Below, one piece after another: positions 36,834 to 46,217 of a DNA stretch of 64,000 bases. Source of the DNA: Hyphomicrobium denitrificans 1NES1 (GTDB lineage: Bacteria; Pseudomonadota; Alphaproteobacteria; Rhizobiales; Hyphomicrobiaceae). The DNA is taken from assembly GCF_000230975.2 (NCBI RefSeq), contig NC_021172.1, positions 3,410,001 through 3,474,000 on the forward strand. Reading direction: 5' to 3'. The notes beneath the pieces are model-generated. The model had not been told where the DNA came from, searched no databases, and worked only from the letters and a program-made list of their open reading frames with translations. A program made the position numbers and the translations under genes. How positions within the stretch are numbered: the stretch's first letter is position 1; the number at the start of each line of letters is the position of its first letter.

Positions 36834-37394
36834 CTAGAACCGGTATCCGTACCTGACGCCGATGCGGTCGAGGCCTTCGTTATACTTTTGCGTGTAGGCA
36901 TTCGAGGTGTGCTCGAAATAGACCGACAGGTCGTTGTGCGCGTCGAGGTGGTAACCGATCTCTATCGGAATATGGAACAGGACCCGCGATCCGAGCCATT
37001 TCTTATCGGGATCAGCGCCAAGGCCACCGATCTCGCCGTCATGGACGGCAGCGCCGAGGCCGAGCCCGAAGAAGACTCCGGATGGAAGATCGCCTTGCCA
37101 GCGCGCGTCGATATAAGCGTGGCTGGTGTCGCCGCGGGTGTTGATCGTGCCGCCGATGACGGGACGGATCGCGCCCCAAGGCATCGCCCAGGCGGCGGCG
37201 AATTGCGCTTCGAGGTTGATATCGGCGGCGCTGTGCTCGATTTGAAAGCCGCTCCAAAGGTCCGGCACATCGTGGGCCAGGACGCCGATTTTCAGAGCGT
37301 AGAGCAGATCGTCGGCGAGCGCGGCGTTTGCCGTTCCAACAGTTAGAAATGCAGCGAAGCCGAGTATCGCGGTTGCCCGGACCGAAAAATTCAT
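36834..37394 (-). CDS. Lipid A deacylase PagL-like outer membrane protein
   Basis: A 186-residue protein with a signal peptide (FAAFLTVGTANAALA-DD) and a beta-barrel pattern ending in aromatic FGYRYGYRF-like residues. The segment YFEHTSNAYTQKYNEGLDRI near residue 160 holds the His-x-Ser pair and the acidic residue that form the PagL active site. PagL removes the 3-O acyl chain from lipid A in the outer membrane. Length and C-terminal Phe fit. It is convergent with the cupin gene. Confidence 0.85.
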   Translation of the reverse strand: MNFSVRATAILGFAAFLTVGTANAALADDLLYALKIGVLAHDVPDLWSGFQIEHSAADINLEAQFAAAWAMPWGAIRPVIGGTINTRGDTSHAYIDARWQGDLPSGVFFGLGLGAAVHDGEIGGLGADPDKKWLGSRVLFHIPIEIGYHLDAHNDLSVYFEHTSNAYTQKYNEGLDRIGVRYGYRF

Positions 37395-37510
37395 GACCTG
37401 CCCATATTTCCCATAGGCCGGCGCAAGCTCTGCGCCCTTTTGCTACGGTCGGCAAGCTGGCGCCTTTCGAAAATTCCAAAAGGGATGCGCCGGGGTCACA
37501 GGCGGTGCAT

Positions 37511-37744
37511 TCAGCCTGAGGTTTGGGCAAGCCGTTCGAGGGCCTGCCTCCTGCGTTCTTTCTTTAAATAGCGGCCCCAGGCGTGAGCGATCCTGAAGAC
37601 GCGGCGCTCGTAAGCCCTTTCTTCCCTCGTCAGACAGATGCAGCCATAGCAGTAGCAGGGGCGCGCTCTGGCGAAGGCGATCCGGAATAACAGCCGGTTG
37701 GGCCGTTGGCGCGGGCGGGTGCGTCGGACTGAGATGTGCGTCAT
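37511..37744 (-). CDS. Possible small basic Cys-rich protein
   Basis: A 77-residue open frame in an otherwise empty gap between the PagL-like gene and dapF. It is very basic (many Arg) and carries a clustered CYCYGCIC motif near residue 30, then a helical Arg/Glu-rich C-terminus. It could be a small redox or metal-binding protein, or a spurious frame. No family is recognised. The ATG has no obvious strong ribosome-binding site. Confidence 0.4.
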   Translation of the reverse strand: MTHISVRRTRPRQRPNRLLFRIAFARARPCYCYGCICLTREERAYERRVFRIAHAWGRYLKKERRRQALERLAQTSG

Positions 37745-37906
37745 AGGAATATCAAGGGGCGGGCTGGCTCACTCTGTTCGCAAATGCCGTGACGCGGCCT
37801 CCGTTCTACCCGCAAGGATATCCCTAGGTCGCGCAATTCGTTGGATAATTCTCCATGAACCGACGCTGAATTGTCAATTCGTGCGCTTCTCGCCATATAA
37901 GGCCCC

Positions 37907-38776
37907 ATGAGTTCTGCCCCGCCCCTTCCCTTCGTCAAAATGAACGGTCTCGGAAACGAGATCGTCGTCGTCGACTTGCGTGGCAGTTCGAAGGTTTTCA
38001 CGTCCGAGGAAGCGGCGGCGATCGCGGCCGATCCCCAATCGCATTTCGATCAGATGATGGTGCTGCATCCGCCAGCGGCGTCCGGGACGGAGTCGCTGGT
38101 TCGCATCTATAATACTGACGGCTCGGAGGCGGGTGCTTGCGGGAACGGCATGCGGTGCGTCGGCTGGGTCCTCGCGAAGGATCTCGGCCGAAATCGCTTC
38201 AAGGTCGAGACGCGGGCTGGCGTGCTCGATACGGTCGTCAGGGATCAGACGTCCATCACCGTCGATATGGGCGAGCCGAAGTTCGGCTGGCAGGATATCC
38301 CGTTGGCGGAAGAATTTCGGGACACGCGCGCCATAGAGCTGCAGATCGGCCCGATCGACAATCCCGTTTTGCATTCGCCGTCCGTCGTCAACGTCGGCAA
38401 TCCACATGCGATTTTCTGGGTCGACGATGTCGAGACTTATGATCTGGCGCGTCTTGGGCCGATGCTCGAATGCCATCCGGTTTTTCCGGAGCGGGCGAAC
38501 ATTTCGCTCGCACAGGTGACGTCGCCTCAGTCTCTTCGGCTCAAGACGTGGGAACGGGGTGCAGGGCTGACGCGCGCCTGCGGCTCGGCGGCCTGTGCGG
38601 CTGCGGTGTCGGCGGCGCGAAAGCGTCTCACCGGAAGGACCGTCGATGTCACGCTTCCGGGCGGCGTGCTCAACGTCGCGTGGAACGACGACAATCATAT
38701 TCTGATGACTGGGCCCGTCGAATTCGAATACGAGGGCGTCATCGATCTCTCGAAACTAACTAATGCGCCGGTTTAG
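37907..38776 (+). CDS. dapF: Diaminopimelate epimerase
   Basis: A 289-residue PLP-independent epimerase that turns LL-diaminopimelate into the meso form for lysine and peptidoglycan. It starts [16 protein letters not shown]. The two catalytic cysteines are in [14 protein letters not shown] and [14 protein letters not shown]. Length is normal. It opens the dapF-mtaB-ftsY-septation protein series on the plus strand; the gap to mtaB is 57 bases. Confidence 0.96.
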   Translation: MSSAPPLPFVKMNGLGNEIVVVDLRGSSKVFTSEEAAAIAADPQSHFDQMMVLHPPAASGTESLVRIYNTDGSEAGACGNGMRCVGWVLAKDLGRNRFKVETRAGVLDTVVRDQTSITVDMGEPKFGWQDIPLAEEFRDTRAIELQIGPIDNPVLHSPSVVNVGNPHAIFWVDDVETYDLARLGPMLECHPVFPERANISLAQVTSPQSLRLKTWERGAGLTRACGSAACAAAVSAARKRLTGRTVDVTLPGGVLNVAWNDDNHILMTGPVEFEYEGVIDLSKLTNAPV

Positions 38777-38833
38777 CAAGTTTCATCGCGGTCAGCTAAA
38801 CCAGCATCTTTACGAAAGTGCCACACACACCCG

Positions 38834-40096
38834 ATGTCTGAACCCGAAGTCATAACGCTCGGTTGCCGGCTCAATGCCTATGAATCCGAGGTGATGCGTC
38901 GGCACGCGCATGATGCCGGGCTCGACGATGCGATCATCGTCAATACCTGCGCCGTCACGGGCGAAGCGGTGCGTCAGGCAGCACAGACGATCCGACGGCT
39001 TCGACGTGACAAGCCCCATGCGCGCATCATCGTGACGGGCTGCGCGGCGCAGACCGAAGCGCAACGTTTCGCCGATATGCCGGAAGTCGATCATGTCGTC
39101 GGCAATGCCGAAAAAATGCGTGCAGAAACATTCGTTGGCCTTTCGACGGCTTCAAGCGCACGCGTTCAGGTCAACGACATCATGGCCGTGCGCGAGCAGG
39201 CATCGCACATGATCGACGGTTTCGGATCGCGCACGCGCGCCTATGTGGCAATTCAAAACGGCTGCGACCATCGCTGCACGTTCTGCATTATTCCCTACGG
39301 CCGCGGACCGTCGCGCTCGGTACCGGCAGGCGAGGTCGTGACGCAGGTGCGCCGTCTTGTTGAGAACGGCTATGCTGAAATCGTGCTGACAGGTGTTGAC
39401 ATTACATCCTACGGACGCGATCTGCCGGGCATAGCGACGCTTGGCAAGCTCGTGCGGCAGGTCTTGAAGCATGTGCCGGATCTCGCGCGACTCAGGCTTT
39501 CGTCGATCGATCAGGTCGAAGCGGATGACGATCTGATGATCGCGCTCGGTGACGAAGAGCGGCTGATGCCGCACTTGCATCTATCAATGCAGTCGGGCGA
39601 CGATCTCACGCTGAAACGCATGAAGCGGCGCCACAGCCGCGCCGATGCCATTGCTTTTTGCGAGCGGGCGCGGAAGCTCCGGCCCGATGTCGTATTCGGC
39701 GCCGATCTCATTGCAGGATTTCCAACAGAAACGGACGAGATGTTCGAGAATTCACATCGTATTGTTGACGAATGCGGATTGACGTATCTGCACGTGTTTC
39801 CGTTTTCATCACGGCGCGGCACGCCAGCGGCGCGCATGCCGCAAGTTCCCGGCGCCATCGTCAAGCAACGCGCGGCCGAGCTTCGGGCGAAGGGGCAGAT
39901 CGTGCTTTCCTCGTATCTTGCCGCGCAGAGGGGACGTGTCGTCGATGTCCTGCTCGAAAGCGGCGGCAAGGGGCGCACGCCGCAGTTTGCCGAAGTCGAC
40001 ATGCTTGGCGAGAGCGCCCATGCTGCCGGCGATATCGTTCGAACCCTCGTTACAGGTGTCAGTTCTACGCGATTGATCGGCGAGGTTTGCGCGTGA
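38834..40096 (+). CDS. mtaB: tRNA t6A37 methylthiotransferase MtaB
   Basis: A 420-residue radical-SAM enzyme that makes ms2t6A37 in tRNA. The N-terminal UPF0004 domain shows TLGCRLNAYESE and NTCAVTGEAVRQ, with its three Cys ligands completed by TGCAAQTEA. The radical SAM motif is QNGCDHRCTFCIIPYGRG near residue 140. The C-terminal TRAM region begins after about residue 360. The stop overlaps the ftsY start codon (GTGA at 40093-40096), so the two are coupled. Confidence 0.95.
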   Translation: MSEPEVITLGCRLNAYESEVMRRHAHDAGLDDAIIVNTCAVTGEAVRQAAQTIRRLRRDKPHARIIVTGCAAQTEAQRFADMPEVDHVVGNAEKMRAETFVGLSTASSARVQVNDIMAVREQASHMIDGFGSRTRAYVAIQNGCDHRCTFCIIPYGRGPSRSVPAGEVVTQVRRLVENGYAEIVLTGVDITSYGRDLPGIATLGKLVRQVLKHVPDLARLRLSSIDQVEADDDLMIALGDEERLMPHLHLSMQSGDDLTLKRMKRRHSRADAIAFCERARKLRPDVVFGADLIAGFPTETDEMFENSHRIVDECGLTYLHVFPFSSRRGTPAARMPQVPGAIVKQRAAELRAKGQIVLSSYLAAQRGRVVDVLLESGGKGRTPQFAEVDMLGESAHAAGDIVRTLVTGVSSTRLIGEVCA

Positions 40097-41136
40097 CCAA
40101 TCAACGCGAAAAGGGCAAGGGCTTCTTCGCGCGATTTCGTGGCGGCTCGCAACCTGCGCCTTCGCCAGATGAAAAGCCGATTGAGGACGCATCGTCGCCC
40201 GTGGCCGACGCTCGGCCTCAGCCTGGCGGATGGTTGCAAAAGCTCAAGTCAGGTCTTGGCAAGACGTCGGCCAAGCTCACCTCCGGGATCACGGATCTCT
40301 TTTCCAAGCGCAAGCTCGATGCGGCGACGCTCGACGATCTTGAGGACCTGCTTATTCAGGCCGACCTTGGCATCGCCACGACAGGGCGCATCACGGATGC
40401 CATCGGCAAGGGGCGCTTCGAAAAAGGCATCTCGGCGGACGAGGTTCGCGGCATTCTCGCGACCGAAGTCGAGCGGGTTCTGACGCCCGTTGCGAAGCCG
40501 CTTGTGGTCGACGCCTCACGTAAGCCGCATGTCATCATGATGGTCGGTGTCAACGGTACCGGCAAGACGACGACGATCGGCAAGCTCGCGCAGAAGTTCA
40601 AGGCGGAAGGCAAGGCCGTGGTGCTGGCGGCGGGCGATACTTTTCGCGCTGCGGCAATCGATCAATTGAAAGTCTGGGGCGAGCGCACGGGGTGTCCTGT
40701 TGTCGCGCGCCAGGTCGGTGAAGATGCGTCGGGCCTCGCGTTCGACGCCTTAAAGCAGGCGCAAGGCATTGGTGCTGATGTGCTTTTGCTCGATACGGCG
40801 GGCCGCCTTCAAAACAAACAAGCCTTGATGGAAGAACTTGAAAAAGTCATACGCGTTTTAAAAAAGCTCGATTCGACTGCTCCACACGACGTGATCCTCG
40901 TGCTGGACGCGACGACGGGGCAAAATGCGCTGCAACAAGTTGAAGTTTTTCGCGACCGTGCAGGCGTGACGGGATTGGTGATGACGAAGCTCGACGGTAC
41001 CGCGCGCGGCGGCATTCTGGTGGCGATCGCGGACAAGTTCGGATTGCCCGTGCATGCGATCGGCGTCGGTGAAGGGGCCGATGATCTGCAGCCGTTCGAG
41101 GCTGCGGAGTTTGCGCACGCAATCGCCGGCACATGA
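40093..41136 (+). CDS. ftsY: Signal recognition particle receptor FtsY
   Basis: A 347-residue SRP receptor GTPase. An N-terminal charged region (about 60 residues) may help membrane association. The NG domain has LLIQADLGIATTGRI, the P-loop MMVGVNGTGKTTTIGKL near residue 154, DTFRAAAIDQLKVWG, VLLLDTAGRLQNK and GLVMTKLDGTARGG. The start is the GTG at 40093 that overlaps the mtaB stop; the frame is open upstream inside mtaB but that is not FtsY sequence. The stop overlaps the next start (ATGA). Confidence 0.96.
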   Translation: MTNQREKGKGFFARFRGGSQPAPSPDEKPIEDASSPVADARPQPGGWLQKLKSGLGKTSAKLTSGITDLFSKRKLDAATLDDLEDLLIQADLGIATTGRITDAIGKGRFEKGISADEVRGILATEVERVLTPVAKPLVVDASRKPHVIMMVGVNGTGKTTTIGKLAQKFKAEGKAVVLAAGDTFRAAAIDQLKVWGERTGCPVVARQVGEDASGLAFDALKQAQGIGADVLLLDTAGRLQNKQALMEELEKVIRVLKKLDSTAPHDVILVLDATTGQNALQQVEVFRDRAGVTGLVMTKLDGTARGGILVAIADKFGLPVHAIGVGEGADDLQPFEAAEFAHAIAGT

Positions 41137-41819
41137 ACGAGGAATTGAGGACAGGAATGACGCAAGACGCGAACGTGGGGAATAGAGTTCGGACGCGCCC
41201 GAGAAAGCGCTTCTATCCCTTCAACGCCGAACAGACGATCAATCTGTTGAGTGAATTCGGGCCTCTCGTCACGATGTTCGTCGTCAATGCCCTTTACGGC
41301 ATCAACGTCGGAACGTGGGCGCTGATCATCACGACCGGCATGGCGATCGTCGCGATGCTTTACATCTTTCACCGGCCGCCGATTTTTCCGCTGATTGCAT
41401 CAAGCGTCACCATCATTTTCGGCGCGCTGACGATCATCACCACGGATCCGATGTGGGTGCAGATCAAGGTGACGATCTTCAACACGCTGTTTGGCGTGTT
41501 TCTCGTTTCGGGGCTTTGGCTGAAGCATAATTTCTTCAAGTACGTCTTCGGCAAGACGTTCCACTATACGGAAGAAGGCTGGAACAAGTTCACGTGGAGC
41601 TTCGCGATTTTCTTTTTGTTCACGGCGGTTGCCAACGAGTATGTCCGACGCACGTTTCACGATGAGCAGTTCTATCGGATTCTCGGATACGAGATGAGCG
41701 GCGTGAACGTCTGGATCCTTTTCAAAGTGGCGATCGTGCTGCCCGTTTCGGGACTCTACGCTTGGGTTATCACGCGCCTCATGCAAAAATATCGTCTGCC
41801 GGATCCGGTCCACGACTGA
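41133..41819 (+). CDS. Septation protein A family inner membrane protein (YciB/IspZ), copy 1
   Basis: A 228-residue membrane protein with about five hydrophobic segments. The family signature appears as LLSEFGPLVTMFVVNALYGI near residue 38, then KVTIFNTLFGVFLVSGL, TEEGWNKFTWSFAIFFLF and NEYVRR. Family members (YciB/IspZ) affect septation and envelope shape. The ATG overlaps the ftsY stop by four bases, so it is coupled to ftsY. A second, diverged copy follows after nine bases. A cytoplasmic basic N-terminus precedes the first segment. Confidence 0.9.
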   Translation: MNEELRTGMTQDANVGNRVRTRPRKRFYPFNAEQTINLLSEFGPLVTMFVVNALYGINVGTWALIITTGMAIVAMLYIFHRPPIFPLIASSVTIIFGALTIITTDPMWVQIKVTIFNTLFGVFLVSGLWLKHNFFKYVFGKTFHYTEEGWNKFTWSFAIFFLFTAVANEYVRRTFHDEQFYRILGYEMSGVNVWILFKVAIVLPVSGLYAWVITRLMQKYRLPDPVHD

Positions 41820-41828
41820 AGGTTTGAC

Positions 41829-42431
41829 ATGTCGGACGAGAACAAGATCGTTGGGACGGAAGACGCGCAGTTGTTCGACCGCAAGCAGCTCATCAAGCTC
41901 GCGGTCGAGTTCGGCCCGCTCCTTGTCTTCTTCCTCACCAACAGCCGCTACGGCATCTACACCGGGACCGGCGCCTTTATGGCGGCAACGGTGATTTCCC
42001 TGGTCGCGTCCCGGACGTTGCTCGGGCGCATTGCGATCATGCCTTTAATTACGAGCGTATTCGTTCTGGTTTTCGGCGGTCTAACGCTCTGGTTGCAGGA
42101 CGATCATTTCATCAAGATCAAACCGACGATCGTAAACGGGTTGTTCGCGGCCATTCTATTTTCTGGGTTGGCCACGGGGCGACTATTTCTGAAGATCGTC
42201 TTCGGCGAAGTCATGCGGCTTTCCGAAGACGGATGGCGAATCCTTACGCTGCGCTGGGCGTTATTCTTTGTTTTTCTCGCATTACTCAATGAAGTGATGT
42301 GGAGATTTTTTTCGACCGATACTTGGGTCGCCTTCAAAGTCTTCGGGATTATGCCCATTACATTTGTGTTCGCGCTTTGTCAGATCGGCCTTTTGAAGAA
42401 GTATGAGGTTTCAACCTCCGAGAGTAGATAA
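41829..42431 (+). CDS. Septation protein A family inner membrane protein, copy 2
   Basis: A 200-residue paralogue of the preceding gene. It shares the order of motifs, with KLAVEFGPLLVFFLTNSRYGI near residue 20, KPTIVNGLFAAILFSGLATG and EDGWRILTLRWALFFVFLALL, but is clearly diverged. Five hydrophobic segments are predicted. It lies nine bases after copy 1, in the same operon. The two copies probably arose by tandem duplication; whether they differ in role is unknown. Confidence 0.88.
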   Translation: MSDENKIVGTEDAQLFDRKQLIKLAVEFGPLLVFFLTNSRYGIYTGTGAFMAATVISLVASRTLLGRIAIMPLITSVFVLVFGGLTLWLQDDHFIKIKPTIVNGLFAAILFSGLATGRLFLKIVFGEVMRLSEDGWRILTLRWALFFVFLALLNEVMWRFFSTDTWVAFKVFGIMPITFVFALCQIGLLKKYEVSTSESR

Positions 42432-42677
42432 TCGGGGTAAGCATTACTGCAGCATTTTCAGTAAGATATTCAGCATACGTCAGATGAACCACGTCTTTAC
42501 TAAATTTTTCCCAGTCGAAAATTATTTTTGCTGGACGTAATGCTGTCTGTCGTGGTTTAGGGCGCCTACTTAAACTTCTCAAACACAGCGCTCGCAGCCT
42601 CAAATCTTGTGTGCCCCATCCTGAGGCACAACAAGGTTTCCCGTTCTCCGGAGCGGGGCGAAGCGTCAGGACGCGGA

Positions 42678-43136
42678 ATGGCACGAGAACCTGCAAACAA
42701 TCGTCTCGAACGGTCACCCCTTCACCTCTTGCACAGAGCCGGACAAAGCGCGGCCGAGATGTTCCAGATCGAGCTGGGTGGCGAGGGTCTGACTCCACGG
42801 CAATATGCCGTTTTGCTTACGGTCGCGCAGAACGAGGGACTAAACCAAACACAACTTGTCGAGTTGACGGGAATCGATCGTTCGACGCTTGCCGATATCA
42901 TTCGGCGGATGCTCAAGAAAGGCATGTTGCAGCGGCGCCGTACGCGCGATGACGCGCGTGCCTATTCCGTCAAGTTGACGGAGCAGGGTGCACGAATCCT
43001 GAAGACACACGATCCGTTGGCTCGCCGTGTCGACGAACGCATTCTGGGGAGTCTGGCCAATTCGCAGCGCGAGCGCTTCTTGCAGGATTTGAACGCGATC
43101 GTGCAGGCGCTGATGCGTCTTAAGGCTGCAAAGTAA
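42678..43136 (+). CDS. MarR family transcriptional regulator
   Basis: A 152-residue winged-helix regulator. The DNA-binding region reads LTPRQYAVLLTVAQNEGLNQ near residue 40, LVELTGIDRSTLADIIRRML as the recognition helix part, and RRTRDDARAYSVKLTEQG as the wing. The C-terminal helices fit dimerisation. The ATG at 42678 is used; the open frame upstream to 42609 has no family similarity. The 246-base gap before it holds no gene that I can support. The target genes and ligand are unknown. Confidence 0.9.
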   Translation: MAREPANNRLERSPLHLLHRAGQSAAEMFQIELGGEGLTPRQYAVLLTVAQNEGLNQTQLVELTGIDRSTLADIIRRMLKKGMLQRRRTRDDARAYSVKLTEQGARILKTHDPLARRVDERILGSLANSQRERFLQDLNAIVQALMRLKAAK

Positions 43137-43138
43137 CG

Positions 43139-43160
43139 AGGCTGGCGTTTCCGCCAGCCT
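43139..43160 (+). terminator. Hairpin after marR
   Basis: AGGCTGGCG (43139-43147) and CGCCAGCCT (43152-43160) form a perfect 9-bp stem with a 4-base loop directly after the marR stop. A run of T residues comes only about 18 bases later (near 43179), so the exact termination mechanism is uncertain. It separates marR from the convergent asd gene. Confidence 0.6.
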
Positions 43161-43196
43161 GATGTCGCTGCCGATCCCTTTTTTGTGCCTGACCGC

Positions 43197-44228
43197 TCAA
43201 GCGGCCTTCGGCACCAGCCTTTGATGGATGAGGGTTTCGGCGATCTGCACGGCGTTGAGCGCCGCGCCCTTCAGAAGATTGTCGGACACGATCCACATCG
43301 TCAGGCCGTTTTCGACCGTCGCGTCTTCGCGGATGCGCGAGACGAAGGTCGAGAATTCTCCAGCCGCTTCGACGGGCGTCACATAACCGCCCGGCTCGTG
43401 CTTATCGACGACCATGATGCCTGGTGCGGAGCGGAGAATTTCGCGCGCTTCATCGGGGCTCATCGGCTTTTCGAATTCGATGTTGACGGCTTCCGAATGG
43501 CCGACGAACACAGGTACGCGGACGCACGTTGCCGTCAGGCGAATCTTCGGGTCGAGAATCTTTTTCGTCTCGGCCAGCATCTTCCATTCCTCTTTCGTGT
43601 AGCCGTCTTCCATGAAGACGTCGATCTGAGGAATGCAGTTGAAGGCGATCTGCTTGGGAAACTTCTTGGGCTCGACTTCCTGGCCGGGAACGTACTTGCC
43701 CTTGGTCTGGTGCCAGAGTTCGTCCATCGCATCCTTGCCGGCGCCCGAAACGGACTGGTAGGTCGAGACGACAACTCGCTTGATCCCCGCCACGTCGTGC
43801 AACGGCTTCAGGGCGACGACGAGCTGGGCGGTCGAGCAATTCGGATTGGCGATGATGTTCTTTTTTGCAAAGCCGCGCACCGCATCGCCATTGACCTCGG
43901 GAACGATCAGCGGCACGTCCTGATCGTAGCGCCAGCACGATGAGTTATCGATGACGATGGCGCCTTGTGCACCGATCCGCGGCGACCATTCTTTCGAGAC
44001 GGTAGAGCCGGCCGACATCAGGCAGAAGTCGATGCCCTTGAAGTCGAACGTTTCGAGATCGCGACATTTGATGATGGAGTCTCCAAACGAGACTTCGGTG
44101 CCGATCGAACGGCGCGACGCCAGCGCATAAAGCTCGCTCACCGGAAACTTCCGTTCGGCGAGTACGTTCAGCATTTCGCGGCCCACATTGCCGGTGGCGC
44201 CAACGATGGCGACCTTGTAGCCCATCAT
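43197..44228 (-). CDS. asd: Aspartate-semialdehyde dehydrogenase
   Basis: A 343-residue NADP enzyme producing aspartate semialdehyde for lysine, methionine and threonine synthesis. The N-terminal VAIVGATGNVGREML binds NADP. The catalytic Cys is in ANPNCSTAQLVVALKPL near residue 133, and the later VVVSTYQSVSGAGKDAM and RVPVFVGHSEAVNIEF are family blocks. The ATG at 44228 is one codon before another ATG. It is convergent with marR. Together with dapB and dapF it makes the lysine/DAP route well covered here. Confidence 0.96.
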   Translation of the reverse strand: MMGYKVAIVGATGNVGREMLNVLAERKFPVSELYALASRRSIGTEVSFGDSIIKCRDLETFDFKGIDFCLMSAGSTVSKEWSPRIGAQGAIVIDNSSCWRYDQDVPLIVPEVNGDAVRGFAKKNIIANPNCSTAQLVVALKPLHDVAGIKRVVVSTYQSVSGAGKDAMDELWHQTKGKYVPGQEVEPKKFPKQIAFNCIPQIDVFMEDGYTKEEWKMLAETKKILDPKIRLTATCVRVPVFVGHSEAVNIEFEKPMSPDEAREILRSAPGIMVVDKHEPGGYVTPVEAAGEFSTFVSRIREDATVENGLTMWIVSDNLLKGAALNAVQIAETLIHQRLVPKAA

Positions 44229-44368
44229 CCATGTCCTTGAGTTTGCCGGTGCGCGCGATTGGCTCGCGCCAGCGCGGCAGATGATCCCAAGAAAATCACA
44301 TACGCGGGCGGCTGGAGAGTTTCAAGATTGTTCGGGTTTTCGGGCGATCGTGGCATGCTCGGGTCATA

Positions 44369-44402
44369 TTCTGCGGATCATTTACTTCTGCGGGTCATTT
44401 AC
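44369..44402. repeat. 17-bp direct repeat upstream of the 44429 gene
   Basis: TTCTGCGGATCATTTAC (44369-44385) and TTCTGCGGGTCATTTAC (44386-44402) are tandem copies differing at one base. A partial third copy (CTCGGGTCATA near 44358) precedes them. The repeats end 27 bases before the start codon at 44429 and may be a regulator-binding site. Confidence 0.6.
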
Positions 44403-44428
44403 CGACAGCTACCTATCAGGACGGCGCC

Positions 44429-44887
44429 ATGCGTCTGAGACAATCCGCGTTGCTTGCCGGTTTCGTCGCGGCTGCGGCATATTTTTCGACGGGGCCGCTT
44501 GGAGCTGTGCCATCGCGGCTGGTGTGGCTCAACGACGGCGAAATCCTCGATCAGTTCAAGGATGCGACGATCGACGGCCGTTATGCGAGCGGCAAGGCGT
44601 TCACGGAACGGTATGCCGCAGACGGCAGGGTCGCGTACAAGGAGCCCGGCATGACACTCGCCGGATATTGGTCGGTTACCGAAGGGACGCTCTGCACGAT
44701 TTACGACGGCGACCCTTCCGGAGGGTGCTATCGCGTCGCACGGGTCGATACCAACTGCTATGAATTCTATTTCGTCTCACGGACGGAAGAGGCGGCTCCC
44801 GGCCCACCTGACGGCAAGCCGGCCTGGACGGCGAGGGGCGCGTTACAGGGCAAACCGAGTGCTTGCCGCGATCAGCCGAGCGTTTGA
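44429..44887 (+). CDS. Secreted protein of unknown function
   Basis: A 152-residue protein with an N-terminal hydrophobic segment (LLAGFVAAAAYFSTGPLG) acting as signal peptide. The mature part holds several Cys (for example TLCTIYDGDPSGGCYRV and DTNCYEFYFV) that could form disulfides, and a beta-rich pattern. It lies between asd and leuB, in the divergent orientation to asd; a similar arrangement of asd, a small secreted protein gene and leuB is common in Rhizobiales (from memory). No function is assigned. Confidence 0.8.
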   Translation: MRLRQSALLAGFVAAAAYFSTGPLGAVPSRLVWLNDGEILDQFKDATIDGRYASGKAFTERYAADGRVAYKEPGMTLAGYWSVTEGTLCTIYDGDPSGGCYRVARVDTNCYEFYFVSRTEEAAPGPPDGKPAWTARGALQGKPSACRDQPSV

Positions 44888-44948
44888 GTGGATTCTTTGA
44901 TTGCGCCTTGCGACTCCCCTGCAGGGAGCCAGCCGCAAGGCGCGGGCC

Positions 44949-46064
44949 TCATACCGCGAGCGTCTTGAGTTCGGCTTCGATGGCTTTGCCCATTTCGCCG
45001 GTTCCGACTTTCGTCATGCCCGGTTGCATGATGTCGCCGGTGCGTAGACCCTTGTCGAGGACACGCGCGATCGCGGTATCGACGAGATCTGCTTCCTTGC
45101 CCATGTCGAAGGAATAGCGCAGCGCCATGCCGAACGACGCGATCGTCGCGATCGGGTTGGCGAGGCCCTGGCCCGCGATATCGGGCGCCGAGCCGTGCAC
45201 CGGCTCATAAAGGGCTTTGCGCCGGCCTGTCTTCGGATCGGGCGCGCCGAGGGATGCCGACGGCAGCATGCCGAGCGAGCCGGTCATCATCGCGGCTTCA
45301 TCCGACAGTACGTCGCCGAAGAGGTTGTCGGTCACGATGACGTCGAACTGTTTCGGGTTGCGGATGAGCTGCATCGCGCAGTTGTCGGCGAGGATATGCT
45401 CGAGCTTGACGTCCAGAGCATAGGACTTGTGAACGTCGGTCGCGACCTGCTTCCACAGCACGCCAGTCCGCATGACGTTGTTCTTTTCGGCAGAATGGAC
45501 GAGGTTGCGGCGCTTTCTTGCGAGATCGAAGGCGACCTTGGTGATGCGTTCGATTTCATGCGTGGTGTAGACTTGGGTATCGACTGCGCGCTTTTCGCCG
45601 TTTTCGAGCGTCACGATCTCTTTCGGCTCGCCGAAGTAGACGCCGCCCGTCAGCTCGCGAACGATCATGATGTCGAGGCCCTCAACAAGCTCGCGCTTGA
45701 GGCTCGACGCGTCGGCAAGCGCCGGGTAGCAGATCGCGGGTCGCAGATTTGCAAAGAGATCCAGATCCTTGCGTAGGCGGAGAAGACCTGCCTCCGGGCG
45801 ATGCTGATAGGGAACGCCGGCCCATTTAGGCCCGCCGACGGCACCGAACATCACGGCGTCGGCTTGTTGGGCCTTGTCCATCGCCTCGTTGGTGATCGCG
45901 ACGCCATGGGCATCGTAGGCCGCGCCGCCGACCAGATCGCGCTCGACGTGAAAGCGCACCGTGTTGCTTTTGGAATTGAAGAAGGTAATCAGCCGCTCGA
46001 CCTCGGCGATCGTCTCGACGCCGATCCCGTCGCCGGGCAGGAGCAAAAGCGAATGCGTGGTCAT
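44949..46064 (-). CDS. leuB: 3-Isopropylmalate dehydrogenase
   Basis: A 371-residue NAD-dependent decarboxylating dehydrogenase of leucine synthesis. [20 protein letters not shown] opens it, [12 protein letters not shown] is a substrate-binding block near residue 140, and the Asp-rich metal-binding signature [20 protein letters not shown] lies near residue 245. [19 protein letters not shown] completes the NAD site. The length is normal and the ATG fits the family. Nearby asd points to a small amino-acid cluster, though the leuC/leuD genes are elsewhere. Confidence 0.96.
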   Translation of the reverse strand: MTTHSLLLLPGDGIGVETIAEVERLITFFNSKSNTVRFHVERDLVGGAAYDAHGVAITNEAMDKAQQADAVMFGAVGGPKWAGVPYQHRPEAGLLRLRKDLDLFANLRPAICYPALADASSLKRELVEGLDIMIVRELTGGVYFGEPKEIVTLENGEKRAVDTQVYTTHEIERITKVAFDLARKRRNLVHSAEKNNVMRTGVLWKQVATDVHKSYALDVKLEHILADNCAMQLIRNPKQFDVIVTDNLFGDVLSDEAAMMTGSLGMLPSASLGAPDPKTGRRKALYEPVHGSAPDIAGQGLANPIATIASFGMALRYSFDMGKEADLVDTAIARVLDKGLRTGDIMQPGMTKVGTGEMGKAIEAELKTLAV

Positions 46065-46217
46065 GGCGGCCGTCCTTCGGGCAAATGTCAGGGAAATTCA
46101 GTCGCCGGAGTGCTAGCGTTCCGGGCGCCGCGGAGCAAGCGCCCGCCCGCAAAAAGGCACTTTGGCGCAGAGAACGCCGGGTGCATCTGTATTGGTTACT
46201 GAGGCGTTTGGTCAGCG

